From Aquabacterium sp. NJ1 (GTDB lineage: Bacteria > Pseudomonadota > Gammaproteobacteria > Burkholderiales > Burkholderiaceae_C): a stretch of DNA of 64,000 bases. The stretch spans positions 806,001-870,000 of the forward strand of contig NZ_JRKM01000001.1 in assembly GCF_000768065.1 (NCBI RefSeq), written 5' to 3'. Of the stretch, positions 25,670 to 34,842 are shown in pieces. Made by a program: the position numbers and the translations under genes. The notes beneath the pieces are model-generated. The model was not told the origin of the DNA. It searched no databases and saw nothing but the letters and a program-made list of their open reading frames with translations. How positions within the stretch are numbered: position 1 is the stretch's first letter; the number at the start of each line of letters is the position of its first letter.

Positions 25670-26938
25670 ATGCACTCCCAGGTCCACGACACCATCGCCG
25701 CGGTGTGGCGCATTGAATCGGCACGCATCGTGGCCACGGTGGCGCGGCGCGTGCACGACCTGGGCGTGGCCGAAGAGCTGGCGCAGGACGCCCTGGTCGC
25801 GGCGCTGGAGCGCTGGCCGCTGGATGGCCTGCCCGACAACCCGGCCGCGTGGCTGATGACCACGGCCCGCAACCGCGCGCTCGACCACCTTCGCCACCGG
25901 CAGATGGCCGAGGCGAAGCACGAGAACCTGGCCCGAGACCTCGATGCACTGGAGGCCCTGACCGTGCCCGACTTCGTGGATGCGCTGGACGAGGCCCGGC
26001 AGGACGACATCGGCGACGACCTGCTGCGCCTGATCTTCACGGCCTGCCACCCGATCTTGTCCACCGAGGCGCGAACGGCCTTGACGCTCAAGCTGCTGGG
26101 CGGCCTGAGCACGCACGAGATCGCCCGCGCCTACCTCGTGCCCGAGCCCACGGTGGCCCAGCGCATCGTGCGGGCCAAGCGCAGCCTGAGCGAAGCCAGC
26201 GTGCCGTTCGAAGTCCCTCGCGGGCCTGCCCTGCCCGAGCGCCTGCCCGCCGTGCTGGAGGTGGTCTACCTGATCTTTAACGAGGGCTACACCGCCACCA
26301 GCGGCGCCGACTGGATGCGCCCGGCCCTGTGCGACGAAGCCTTGCGCCTGGGCCGCATGCTGGCCGAACTGGCGCCTGATCTGGCCGAGGTGCACGGCCT
26401 GGTCGCGCTGATGGAGGTCCAGGCCTCGCGCCTGGCCGCCCGCGTGGACGCACAAGGCCAGGCCATCTTGCTGGCAGACCAGAACCGCGCGCGCTGGGAC
26501 CACCTGCTGATCCGCCGGGGCCTGGCGGCGCTGGCACGTGCGCAAGCCTTGCAGCAAGCCATTGGCAGCTATCGCCTGCAGGCGGAGATTGCGGCCTGCC
26601 ATGCCCGCGCCCCCAGCGCCCCCGCCACCGACTGGGCGCGCATTGCGGCGCTGTATGCCCAACTCATGCAGGTGGCGCCCTCGCCGGTCGTGGAGCTCAA
26701 TCGCGCGGTGGCCGTCAGCATGGCGCAAGGCCCAGCTGCAGGCTTGACCGTGATCGAGCCCCTGCTGGCAGACAAGGCACTGCGGCGCTACCACTGGCTG
26801 CCCGCCGTGCAAGGCGACCTGCTGCACAAGCTGGGCCGTGTGGACGAGGCACGTGCTGCCTTTTCGCGTGCCGCTGAACTGGCGAGCAACGAGCGCGAGC
26901 GGGCTGTGCTGCTGGCGCGGGCGCAGTCGGCGTTGTGA
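25670..26938 (+). CDS. ECF42-type RNA polymerase sigma factor with C-terminal extension
   Basis: At 422 residues this is about twice the length of an ordinary ECF sigma factor. Region 2 spans about residues 10-85 (VAEELAQDALVAALERWPLDGLPDNPAAWLMTTARNRALDHLRHR). Region 4 spans about 110-175 (LGGLSTHEIARAYLVPEPTVAQRIVRAKR). The remaining 240 residues start with VLEVVYLIFNEGYTATSG and are helical with TPR-like repeats near the end (GRVDEARAAFSRAAELA). This architecture next to DGPF genes defines the ECF42 group, where the extension replaces a separate anti-sigma factor; none is encoded here. It ends a VOC-YciI-VOC-sigma operon and probably drives it. Confidence 0.92.
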   Translation: MHSQVHDTIAAVWRIESARIVATVARRVHDLGVAEELAQDALVAALERWPLDGLPDNPAAWLMTTARNRALDHLRHRQMAEAKHENLARDLDALEALTVPDFVDALDEARQDDIGDDLLRLIFTACHPILSTEARTALTLKLLGGLSTHEIARAYLVPEPTVAQRIVRAKRSLSEASVPFEVPRGPALPERLPAVLEVVYLIFNEGYTATSGADWMRPALCDEALRLGRMLAELAPDLAEVHGLVALMEVQASRLAARVDAQGQAILLADQNRARWDHLLIRRGLAALARAQALQQAIGSYRLQAEIAACHARAPSAPATDWARIAALYAQLMQVAPSPVVELNRAVAVSMAQGPAAGLTVIEPLLADKALRRYHWLPAVQGDLLHKLGRVDEARAAFSRAAELASNERERAVLLARAQSAL

Positions 26939-27035
26939 AGCTGCCGCCAGACGCATCGGCCCATCAAGCCGGGTGATCCGAGGTGCGTGCGATCAACGAT
27001 GCGCGCGATTTCCCTCTGCGCCTAAAGCACCCGGA

Positions 27036-28127
27036 TCAAGCCGTGGGCGCTTGCGCCAGCGCCCACTCAACGTGCTCGCCAACCAGCGCCGCATCCGTCC
27101 CTGCTGGCGGTGTGCTCAACCACGCGCTCAACGCATCCCGCATCGCCACGCGCACAGCCCCATCCAGCTGGCCCCGCAAGGCATTGCCCATCGCCACCGC
27201 GATGTTGCGCTGCCAGCTTGCAAAACCGATGCGCCGGATCGGGCTGCCCTCCGTCAGGCGCAGGAAGGTGGCCTCATCCCACGACCACAGCTGCAGCAGA
27301 TCAGGGTTGGCCAGCGCAGGCCGCACATCGAAATCAGGCAGCACGGCGCGGCGGGCGAACTTGTTCCAGGGGCAGATCAGCTGGCAGTCATCACAACCGT
27401 AGATGCGGTTGCCCATCAGGGGGCGCAGCTCAGGCGGGATTGGCCCGGCTTGTTCGATCGTGAGGTAAGAAATGCAACGGCGCGCATCCACCAGGCGCTC
27501 ACCCACGATGGCTTGCGTCGGGCAGACATCGATGCAGGCCTGACAGGAGCCGCAGTGCGCGGTTTCGGCCTCGGTCAACGGCAAGGCAATGTCCACAAAT
27601 ATCTCGCCCAGAAAGAACGCCGACCCGGCCTCGCGAGACAGCAGCAGCGTGTGCTTGCCCCGCCAGCCCAGGCCACTGCGGCTGGCCAGCTCCACCTCCA
27701 GCACGGGTGCGGAGTCGGTGAACACGCGGTGCCCGAAAGGCCCGATCAGCTCGGCCAGTTTGTCGGCCAGCTTCTGCAGCCGGGCCCGCAACACCTTGTG
27801 ATAATCCCGTCCTCGGGCATACATGGACACGGCCGCGGCCGTGGGCCGATGGAGCCGATCCCATTCGATGCGCTGCCATTCGCCAGGCAGTGGCGGCAGG
27901 CTCGCAGGCAAATAATCCATGCGCGCCGTGATGACCCGCACCGTGCCCGGAACCAGCTCCGCAGGCCTGGCCCGCTTCAATCCATGGCTGGCCATGTAGT
28001 GCATCTCGCCGTGGAAACCGCGCGCCAGCCAGTCCATCAAAGGGGCCTCGGCACTTGACAAATCCACATCAGCTACGCCAATCTGAGAAAATCCCAGTTC
28101 TGTCGCCCATTGGCGCAAGCTCGCCAT
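27036..28127 (-). CDS. queG: epoxyqueuosine reductase
   Basis: QueG reduces epoxyqueuosine to queuosine in tRNA, the last step of Q34 modification, using cobalamin and two 4Fe-4S clusters. The ferredoxin-like part has CGSCQACIDVCPTQAI and later YGCDDCQLICPWN. The N-terminal half has the DYLP and YARGRDYHKVLRARLQ motifs of the family. I start at ATG 28127 (363 residues), which leaves a 78-bp gap to the divergent tsaE. An upstream ATG at 28214 would give 392 residues and overlap tsaE, and cannot be excluded. The C-terminal HEAT-like stretch is short. The gene converges with the ECF42 operon. Confidence 0.93.
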   Translation of the reverse strand: MASLRQWATELGFSQIGVADVDLSSAEAPLMDWLARGFHGEMHYMASHGLKRARPAELVPGTVRVITARMDYLPASLPPLPGEWQRIEWDRLHRPTAAAVSMYARGRDYHKVLRARLQKLADKLAELIGPFGHRVFTDSAPVLEVELASRSGLGWRGKHTLLLSREAGSAFFLGEIFVDIALPLTEAETAHCGSCQACIDVCPTQAIVGERLVDARRCISYLTIEQAGPIPPELRPLMGNRIYGCDDCQLICPWNKFARRAVLPDFDVRPALANPDLLQLWSWDEATFLRLTEGSPIRRIGFASWQRNIAVAMGNALRGQLDGAVRVAMRDALSAWLSTPPAGTDAALVGEHVEWALAQAPTA

Positions 28128-28205
28128 GACCAAAGCGAGGTCGGCCGTCCGGCCCGGATTCCCCGAATTCCCCGGATAAGCGCCCGGAATAGGTGACTGA
28201 AGTAC

Positions 28206-28811
28206 ATGACGCATGTGACGATCGTAGCAAGCCCTGCCAGCCCGCAGGCCAAACCGCCTGTCGCGGTGGGCGACTTCATCTGGACCGATGAAGCCGCATG
28301 CGCAGCCATGGCCGCAGACCTGGCCCACGCCTTGAAACCGAGCCTGCTGGCCGGTGATTCAGCCTATATCGAACTGCATGGCACGCTGGGTGCCGGCAAA
28401 ACCACGTTCACCCGCCACCTGTTGCGCGCCCTGGGGGTGCAAGGGCGCATCAAGAGCCCCAGTTATGCCGTGGTCGAGCCGCACGATGTACCCGGCATGG
28501 CCATCCACCATTTCGATTTCTACCGTTTCAATGACCCGCAGGAGTGGGAAGACGCCGGTTTTCGTGATCTGTTCGCCGCCCCTGGCCTGAAACTCGCCGA
28601 GTGGCCCGAAAAGGCCGCCGGCCTGCTGCCGCGCGCGGACTTGCAAATCCATATCCAGCCACAACCTCAGACCGATCAGGGCGAGCAACGCACGGTTCGC
28701 ATCGAGGCATTCAGCCCTGCCGGGCAGCAAGCCTTGATGGCCTTGCAGGTGTCTGAGGCCTTGAACGCCAAGCCGGCTGTAGAACCAGCGGGGGTGCAAG
28801 CCCATGGATAA
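28206..28811 (+). CDS. tsaE: tRNA threonylcarbamoyladenosine biosynthesis ATPase TsaE
   Basis: TsaE is the ATPase that works with TsaB and TsaD to put threonylcarbamoyl on A37 of ANN-decoding tRNAs. The P-loop is GTLGAGKTTFTRHLLRALG at about residues 58-76. KSPSYAVVEPHD supplies switch I, and HHFDFYRFNDPQEWEDAGFRDLF and KLAEWPEKA are family signatures. At 201 residues it is longer than most TsaE at both ends; a GTG at 28266 could be the true start. Its last eight bases overlap amiC, the usual tsaE-amiC arrangement in betaproteobacteria. Confidence 0.92.
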   Translation: MTHVTIVASPASPQAKPPVAVGDFIWTDEAACAAMAADLAHALKPSLLAGDSAYIELHGTLGAGKTTFTRHLLRALGVQGRIKSPSYAVVEPHDVPGMAIHHFDFYRFNDPQEWEDAGFRDLFAAPGLKLAEWPEKAAGLLPRADLQIHIQPQPQTDQGEQRTVRIEAFSPAGQQALMALQVSEALNAKPAVEPAGVQAHG

Positions 28812-30390
28812 AGCACATCAAGCACATCGCCGCAGCCTGCTCAAGCAGGCGCTGGGCGGCACCCTGATCATGGTGCTGGGCCCCAAGGAGCTCGCCTTTG
28901 GCGCGCAGCTGCTGGCCGTGCGCGTCTGGCCTGCGGCCGACTACACCCGCGTCACGCTGGAGTCGGACATCCCGCTCAACGCCACCTTCTTCTCGGTGGC
29001 CAACCCCACCCGCCTGGTCATCGACATCGAAGGGCTGGAGATCAGCCCCCAGCTGCGCGAGATCGTCAGCAAGGTGCGCGCGGACGACCCCTACATCGCC
29101 GGCGTGCGGGTGGGCCAGAACCGCCCCAAGGTGGCCCGACTGGTGCTGGACCTCAAGCAGGCCATCAAGCCGCAGGTGTTCGGCCTGCCGCCTGTCGCGG
29201 CCTACCAGCACAGGCTGGTTTTTGACCTGTACCCCACCCAGGCAGCGGACCCCAAGCTGGCCTTGCAACAAGCCCCCGCAGCCTCGCCCCAGCCATCCGC
29301 TGCGGCCAGTGGCGCCAGTGCGGCGGCCAGCAATGCGCCCACCAATGGCAATGGCAATGCCACCGCCTCGACGGGCAGCAGCCCCGGCGCCTACATGTCG
29401 GCACCCGGCGCGCCGGGCAACGCGGCGCGCCCCGCCCTGCCCAATGCCCAGTCCGATCAGGCGGCAGACGCCATGAACGACGCGCTGGGCGACTTCATTG
29501 GCGGCCTCAAGCGCCCGCCACAGGGCGGTGACAAGGCCGTGGCCAAGGCCACGCCCGCGCGCCCCGGCGACAAGATCGCGGCTGACAAGCCCACGGACAA
29601 AACAGCCGACAAGCTGGCCGACAAAGGCCCGGACAAACCTGCTGACGAGCCCCCAATGGGCAACGCCAAAGCCGGCGCCCAGCGCCTGGTGATCGTCGCG
29701 CTGGACGCAGGCCATGGCGGCGAAGACCCGGGCGCCATCGGCCCCAGTGGCCTGTTCGAAAAAGACGTGGTGCTGAAGGTGGCGCACAAGCTGCGCGCCC
29801 TGATCAATGCCCAGCCGGGCATGCGCGCCATGCTCACGCGCGAATCAGACTACTTTGTGCCGCTGCACGAACGCGTGGTCAAGGCGCGCCGTGTGCAGGC
29901 CGACCTGTTCGTGTCCATCCATGCCGATGCCTTCATGAACCCGCAGGCGCGGGGCGCATCGGTGTTCGCATTGTCTGAAACCGGTGCTTCCAGTGCCGCC
30001 GCGCGCTGGATGGCCAAGCGCGAAAACGCATCCGATCAGGTCGGTGGCGTCAACATCAAGAACAAGGACGCCACGGTGATGCGCGCCCTGCTGGACATGT
30101 CCACCACGGCCCAGATCAAGGACAGCATCAAGCTGGGCAATGCCGTGCTGGGCCACCTGGGCAAGATCGGCAGGCTGCACCGGGGCAAGGTCGAACAGGC
30201 GGGTTTTGCCGTGCTCAAGGCGCCGGACATCCCCTCCATCCTGGTGGAAACGGGCTTCATCTCGAACCCCGAAGAAGAATCCAAGCTGCAAGACGACGAC
30301 TACCAGAGCGACTTGGCCGATGCGCTGCTGCAAGGCATCCAGCGCTACTTCGCCAAGAACCCGCCACTGGCGCGCAACCGCGCCCTGTGA
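28804..30390 (+). CDS. amiC: N-acetylmuramoyl-L-alanine amidase AmiC
   Basis: The 528-residue precursor has a twin-arginine signal (HRRSLLKQALGG), as E. coli AmiC does. An AMIN domain (about 35-145) directs such enzymes to the division site. A low-complexity linker follows (about 150-295), rich in Ala/Pro and then in repeated DK/ADK units. The Amidase_3 domain starts at RLVIVALDAGHGGEDPGA. Zinc ligands are the His in DAGHGG, the Glu of the EKDVVL segment and the His in SIHADAF; VETGFISN supplies the catalytic Glu. It splits septal peptidoglycan for cell separation. In many relatives mutL follows directly, but here dedA is inserted on the other strand. Confidence 0.94.
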   Translation: MDKAHQAHRRSLLKQALGGTLIMVLGPKELAFGAQLLAVRVWPAADYTRVTLESDIPLNATFFSVANPTRLVIDIEGLEISPQLREIVSKVRADDPYIAGVRVGQNRPKVARLVLDLKQAIKPQVFGLPPVAAYQHRLVFDLYPTQAADPKLALQQAPAASPQPSAAASGASAAASNAPTNGNGNATASTGSSPGAYMSAPGAPGNAARPALPNAQSDQAADAMNDALGDFIGGLKRPPQGGDKAVAKATPARPGDKIAADKPTDKTADKLADKGPDKPADEPPMGNAKAGAQRLVIVALDAGHGGEDPGAIGPSGLFEKDVVLKVAHKLRALINAQPGMRAMLTRESDYFVPLHERVVKARRVQADLFVSIHADAFMNPQARGASVFALSETGASSAAARWMAKRENASDQVGGVNIKNKDATVMRALLDMSTTAQIKDSIKLGNAVLGHLGKIGRLHRGKVEQAGFAVLKAPDIPSILVETGFISNPEEESKLQDDDYQSDLADALLQGIQRYFAKNPPLARNRAL

Positions 30391-30477
30391 TTCAGGTGGC
30401 GCCCGTCCGGGGCATCACCTGTGCGCTCGTACAGCGCCCTTCGTCAGCGATTCAAGCCGCGCTTCAGTTTGAACCGC

Positions 30478-31131
30478 TCAAGCGGCCGTCGCAGCCGCCT
30501 TGCGGCCAGCGCGCCAGGCACCGAAGATGGCCAGCGCACCCGGCACCAGGATCATCGCCCAGATGATCTTGTCCAGGTGCGTCTTCACAAAGGGGATGTT
30601 GCCGAAGAAGTAGCCCGCCAGCGTGACACCGGCCACCCACAACGTGCCGCCGCTCACGTCATACATCGTGAACTTGCCGCGGCTCATGGCCGACACGCCC
30701 GCCACGAAAGGCGCAAACGTGCGCAAGAAGGGCATGAAGCGTGCGATCACGATGGTGATGCCACCGTACTGCTCGTAGAAAGCATGAGCCTGCTCGAACG
30801 CCTTCTTGTTGAAGAAGCGGGACTGCTCCCACTGGAAGACCTTGGGCCCCAGCTTGCGCCCGATGGCGTAATTGCTCTGGTTGCCCGCGATGGCCGCCAC
30901 CGTGAGCAGGCCGATGGACAGGGGCAGACTCATCATGCCCAGGCCGCACAGCGTGCCCACCACGAACAGCAGCGAATCACCCGGCAGGAAGGGCATGACC
31001 ACCACACCGGTTTCCACAAAGATGATCAGGAACAGCAGGGCATAGACCCAGGGCCCGAAATCCTGGACAAACATCATCAGGTGCTTGTCGACGTGCAGGA
31101 TGAAATCAATCAGAAAGTGTGCGATGTCCAT
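30478..31131 (-). CDS. DedA family inner-membrane protein
   Basis: This 217-residue protein has four to six hydrophobic segments and the DedA/SNARE-associated core: FVETGVVVMPFLPGDSLLF, then NYAIGRKLG and ARFMPFLRTFAPFVAGVSAMSRGKF. The Glu in FVETG and the Arg residues of ARFMPFLRTF are the functional residues of the family. DedA proteins recycle lipid carriers such as undecaprenyl phosphate and support membrane homeostasis. The C-terminus is Arg/Lys/Ala rich. A CATAAT hexamer eight bases upstream of the ATG, without a ribosome binding site, hints at a very short leader. It is divergent from mutL. Confidence 0.93.
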   Translation of the reverse strand: MDIAHFLIDFILHVDKHLMMFVQDFGPWVYALLFLIIFVETGVVVMPFLPGDSLLFVVGTLCGLGMMSLPLSIGLLTVAAIAGNQSNYAIGRKLGPKVFQWEQSRFFNKKAFEQAHAFYEQYGGITIVIARFMPFLRTFAPFVAGVSAMSRGKFTMYDVSGGTLWVAGVTLAGYFFGNIPFVKTHLDKIIWAMILVPGALAIFGAWRAGRKAAATAA

Positions 31132-31199
31132 GGCGGCGCATTATGGCCGGGAATGGTGAAGGCCCCTCCCCCAGGGCAAGGGCCTCCTACAATAGCGGG

Positions 31200-33362
31200 A
31201 TGACGCCTGAGCCCGCCCGCGACCCCGCTTTTTCGGATAACGCAACCGACCCCGGCCAAGCCGCGCCCCGCCGCACCATCCAGGAACTGCCCGACGAACT
31301 GATCAGCCAGATTGCCGCGGGTGAGGTGATCGAGCGCCCGGCCTCGGTGGTGCGCGAACTGGTCGACAACGCGCTGGACTCCGGTGCCAGCCAGATCACG
31401 GTCAAGCTGCTGGCCGGTGGTGTGCGCCAGATCCTGGTCGAAGACGATGGCTGCGGCATCCCCGTGGCCGAGTTGCCGCTGGCGCTGCGTCGGCACGCCA
31501 CCAGCAAGATCCGCTCGCTGGATGACCTGGAGCACGTGGCCACCATGGGTTTCCGAGGCGAGGCCTTGGCCGCCATTTCATCGGTGTCGGACACCTCCTT
31601 GTCCAGCCGCACGCCGGATGCGGCGCATGCGCATCGGCTGGATGCGCGCTCCGGCGAGTTGAGCCCCGCCGCACGTGCCGTGGGCACCAGTGTGGAAGTG
31701 CGCGAGCTGTTTTTCAGCACCCCTGCCCGCCGCAAGTTCCTCAAGAGCGACGCCACCGAGCTGGCGCATTGCCTGGAAGCCGTGCGCCGCCATGCCCTGG
31801 CACGGCCCGACGTAGGCTTCAGCGTCTGGCACGAAGGCAAGCTGGTGGAACAGTTGCGCCCTGGCACCCCAGCCCAACGCCTGGCCGACGTGCTGGGCGA
31901 CGAATTCGTGCGCACCAGCCGTGAGGTGGATCTCGCCATCGGCCCCATGCGCATCCACGGCCGCGCCGGCCTGCCTGATGCGGCCCGCTCACGTGCCGAC
32001 TGGCAGTACTGCTATGTGAACGGCCGCTATGTGCGCGACAAGCTGCTGGCGCACGGGGTGCGCTCGGCTTATGAAGACGTGCTGCACGGCTCGCGCCAGC
32101 CTACCTATGCGCTGTTCATCGAGATCTCGCCAGAGCTGGTGGACGTGAACGTGCACCCCACCAAGATCGAAGTGCGCTTCCGTGATTCGCGCCAGGTGCA
32201 CCAGGCCGCGCGCCGCGCGGTCGAATCCTCGCTGGCGCTGTCGCGTGCCGCTGCGCCGCAGGCAGGTATGGGCGCGGGCGTGGGAGACATGAGCGCGGGG
32301 GGCAGTGCCACGCCTGGATTGGCTGCCGCGTCTGCATCAGCGTCCAGCACCGCCCTCGGTGCCTCGTCCGCTCAGGCGGTTGAAGCTGTCCGCAACAACC
32401 CAACCCAGCAAACCGCGCTGCCCTGGACGCGTGCGCAGGACAGTGCCCCCGAGCGCCGCTGGGCGGGGTGGCCTGGTCAACAGGCTGCGCCCTCGGGCCC
32501 CACGGTCTTGTCGACTGCATCCAGCGCCTCGGTACCTGATCCCTTTGCCGACCTGAGCCTGCCGCGCGTCGTGGCCGCAGCGCAAGATGAGGGCATGGTT
32601 ATGGCGCCGCGCGACATGGATGCGGCGAACACGCCCAGCTTGTCGCAGCAACGCAGTGATGCGGGCTGGGCTGGCGAAACGGCGGCGCGCTTGGCAACGC
32701 CGGCAGCACAGCCGCAGATGCCTCAAGCAGGGCTGGCGCCGCAAAGCGCCCAGGCCACACCCATGGACGACAGCCACGAATGGCCCCTGGGCCGCGCCGT
32801 GGCGCAGATCGGCGGCATCTATGTGCTGGCAGAAAACGCCAAGGGCCTGATCATCGTGGACATGCACGCTGCGCACGAGCGCGTGGTGTACGAGCGCCTG
32901 AAAGCGCAACTGGCGCATGAGCGGCTGGAAAGCCAGCCCCTGCTGATCCCGCTGACCTTCGCTGCCAACCCGCAAGAGGTGGCCACCGCAGAATCCCAGC
33001 GCGAGGCCCTGCTCGCCCTGGGCCTGGACGTGGACGCCATCGGCCCCGGCAAGCTGGCCGTGCGCTCCCTGCCCATGGCCCTGACGCAAGCCGACGGCGT
33101 GGAACTCGCCCGCTCGGTGCTGGCCGAGCTCGCCCAGATCGATGCCAGCGACGTGATCAAGCGCGCGCAGCATGAGCTGCTGGCCACCATGGCCTGCCAT
33201 GGCGCCGTGCGCGCCAACCGCCGCCTCACCCTGACCGAGATGAATGCCCTGCTGCGCGACATGGAAGCCACCGAACGCGCCGATCAGTGCAATCATGGCC
33301 GCCCCACCTGGCGCCAGCTCACGTTGAAAGAACTCGACGCCCTCTTCCTGCGTGGTCGCTGA
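31200..33362 (+). CDS. mutL: DNA mismatch repair protein MutL
   Basis: The 720-residue protein starts at ATG 31200; codons upstream in the same frame look non-coding. The GHKL ATPase N-terminus is clear: [34 protein letters not shown], then DDGCGI and [16 protein letters not shown] disordered linker of about 190 residues (roughly 350-535) follows. The C-terminal domain has [30 protein letters not shown]. That contains D-x-H-A-x2-E-x4-E from Asp554, the metal-binding endonuclease motif of MutL proteins in bacteria without Mut[10 protein letters not shown] and CNHGRPTW complete the site. So this MutL probably nicks DNA itself. TACAAT lies six bases before the ATG. Confidence 0.96.
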   Translation: MTPEPARDPAFSDNATDPGQAAPRRTIQELPDELISQIAAGEVIERPASVVRELVDNALDSGASQITVKLLAGGVRQILVEDDGCGIPVAELPLALRRHATSKIRSLDDLEHVATMGFRGEALAAISSVSDTSLSSRTPDAAHAHRLDARSGELSPAARAVGTSVEVRELFFSTPARRKFLKSDATELAHCLEAVRRHALARPDVGFSVWHEGKLVEQLRPGTPAQRLADVLGDEFVRTSREVDLAIGPMRIHGRAGLPDAARSRADWQYCYVNGRYVRDKLLAHGVRSAYEDVLHGSRQPTYALFIEISPELVDVNVHPTKIEVRFRDSRQVHQAARRAVESSLALSRAAAPQAGMGAGVGDMSAGGSATPGLAAASASASSTALGASSAQAVEAVRNNPTQQTALPWTRAQDSAPERRWAGWPGQQAAPSGPTVLSTASSASVPDPFADLSLPRVVAAAQDEGMVMAPRDMDAANTPSLSQQRSDAGWAGETAARLATPAAQPQMPQAGLAPQSAQATPMDDSHEWPLGRAVAQIGGIYVLAENAKGLIIVDMHAAHERVVYERLKAQLAHERLESQPLLIPLTFAANPQEVATAESQREALLALGLDVDAIGPGKLAVRSLPMALTQADGVELARSVLAELAQIDASDVIKRAQHELLATMACHGAVRANRRLTLTEMNALLRDMEATERADQCNHGRPTWRQLTLKELDALFLRGR

Positions 33363-33390
33363 CCCACGCTGCCGCTCTGCCGGACCCCTT

Positions 33391-34842
33391 ATGACCGAAC
33401 GCAAGAAACTGAGCCTGACCAAGCCGGACCAGGCCCCCACCGACGCCACGGGCGGCACCCACCGCAAGCCACCCGTGCGCGGCGCGGGCAGCGCGCCCCG
33501 TAAGCGCATGACGGCCGCGGAAGCCGCCGAAGCCGCACGGGCGCGCGAAGAAGCCGCCAAGCGTGAACAGCAGGCGCCGCGCCGTGAGGAGCAGGCACCC
33601 CGCGGGGCTTACCGCGATGAGCGCAGTGCCCCACGAGGTGACCGCGGCGCGCCTCGAGGCAATCGCCCCGACCGCGACGGGTCTGGCGCAGACGTGCACG
33701 GCGCGCTTCGTGGTGACGCGCGCCGTGCGCCACGCGACGAGCCACGTCGTGATCCGCGTGACGCCCGCCAGGATGCAAGCCGCGCCCCGCAAGGCGACAG
33801 GCGAGCCGCGCCAGACCGGGCACCGCGAGGTGCGGGAGGCTGGGATGTTCGTGGTGAGGGTCGCGGGGAAGGTCGTGGTGATCGCCGCGATGACCCACGT
33901 GGAGACCAGCGTGGCGACCCTCGCCAGGCCTCCCGCGGCGCCTACGACGACACCCGCCCCGTGGACCAGGCCCCCCCGCGCCGGGACCACCGCCGCGCCG
34001 ATGGCCGTGACGCCTCCCGCCCGCCGCGCGAAACCAGTGCCCACCAGGCCACCCCGCCAGCCGCCCCCCGCGAAGACGATGGCCGCCTGCGCCTGTCCAA
34101 GTTGATGAGCGAAAAAGGCCTGGCCTCGCGCCGTGAAGCGGATGAGTGGATCGAGCAAGGCTGGGTCCGCGTCGATGGCGAAGTGGTGGCCGAGCTGGGC
34201 ACACGCGTCTTCCCCGATCAGGTCATCACCATCGACCCGCTGGCGCGTTCACAACAAGCCCAGCGCGTCACCATCCTGATCCACAAGCCCATCGGCTATG
34301 TGAGCGGCCAGGCCGAAGATGGCTATGAACCCGCCGTGGCCCTGATCAAGCCCGAGAGCCGCTGGAGCGACGACAAGCTGCCCATCCAGCTGACGCGTGG
34401 CCACCTGAGAAACCTGGCCCCCGCAGGCCGCCTGGACATCGACTCCACCGGCCTGCTTGTGCTCACGCAGGATGGCCGCGTCGCCAAGCAGCTGATCGGC
34501 GAGGACTCCGGCATCGAGAAGGAATACCTGGTGCGCGTGGTCGCCATGGGGCAGGAAGAGGCTGAAAACGTGTCCGCCATCGTCCCGCCCGAAGCCATCG
34601 AGCAACTGCGTTTTGGCCTGGAGCTCGACGGCCGCCAGCTCAAGCCGGCGCAGGTGTCGTGGCAGAACGAACAGCAGCTGCGCTTCGTGCTGCGCGAAGG
34701 CCGCAAGCGCCAGATCCGCCGCATGTGCGAACAGGTCGGCCTCAAGGTCGTGGGCCTCAAGCGCGTGCGTATGGGCCGCATCACCCTGGGCAAGTTGCCA
34801 CAAGGGCAATGGCGCTTCCTGAGGCCTGACGAGCGATTCTGA
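33391..34842 (+). CDS. rluB: 23S rRNA pseudouridine(2605) synthase, RluB type, with long basic N-terminal tail
   Basis: The enzyme domain begins near residue 230 with the S4 RNA-binding fold ([31 protein letters not shown]). The RsuA/RluB catalytic domain has [17 protein letters not shown], where the first Asp of LDIDS is the catalytic residue, and [16 protein letters not shown]. It makes pseudouridine in helix 89 of 23S rRNA, or, less likely, at a related site. The first 229 residues are disordered and rich in Arg, Asp, Gly and Pro, with [11 protein letters not shown] and [11 protein letters not shown] repeats. The start at ATG 33391 lies 28 bases after mutL; the stop and the next ATG share a base (TGATG). 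Confidence 0.88.
   Translation: MTERKKLSLTKPDQAPTDATGGTHRKPPVRGAGSAPRKRMTAAEAAEAARAREEAAKREQQAPRREEQAPRGAYRDERSAPRGDRGAPRGNRPDRDGSGADVHGALRGDARRAPRDEPRRDPRDARQDASRAPQGDRRAAPDRAPRGAGGWDVRGEGRGEGRGDRRDDPRGDQRGDPRQASRGAYDDTRPVDQAPPRRDHRRADGRDASRPPRETSAHQATPPAAPREDDGRLRLSKLMSEKGLASRREADEWIEQGWVRVDGEVVAELGTRVFPDQVITIDPLARSQQAQRVTILIHKPIGYVSGQAEDGYEPAVALIKPESRWSDDKLPIQLTRGHLRNLAPAGRLDIDSTGLLVLTQDGRVAKQLIGEDSGIEKEYLVRVVAMGQEEAENVSAIVPPEAIEQLRFGLELDGRQLKPAQVSWQNEQQLRFVLREGRKRQIRRMCEQVGLKVVGLKRVRMGRITLGKLPQGQWRFLRPDERF

Noticed and set aside
26939-27035. Possible terminator between the ECF42 and queG genes
   Set aside because: I found no stable stem followed by a T-run in either direction.
28128-28214. 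ATG 28214 as start of queG
   Set aside because: It would overlap the divergent tsaE start and leave no room for promoters; kept only as an alternative.
32337-33560. Minus-strand frame of 407 codons opposite mutL
   Set aside because: mutL motifs on the plus strand are unmistakable; the antisense translation is low-complexity.
33690-33960. Repetitive GC-rich stretch as a possible CRISPR or repeat array
   Set aside because: The repeats are imperfect, in frame and explained by the Arg/Gly/Asp-rich tail of RluB.
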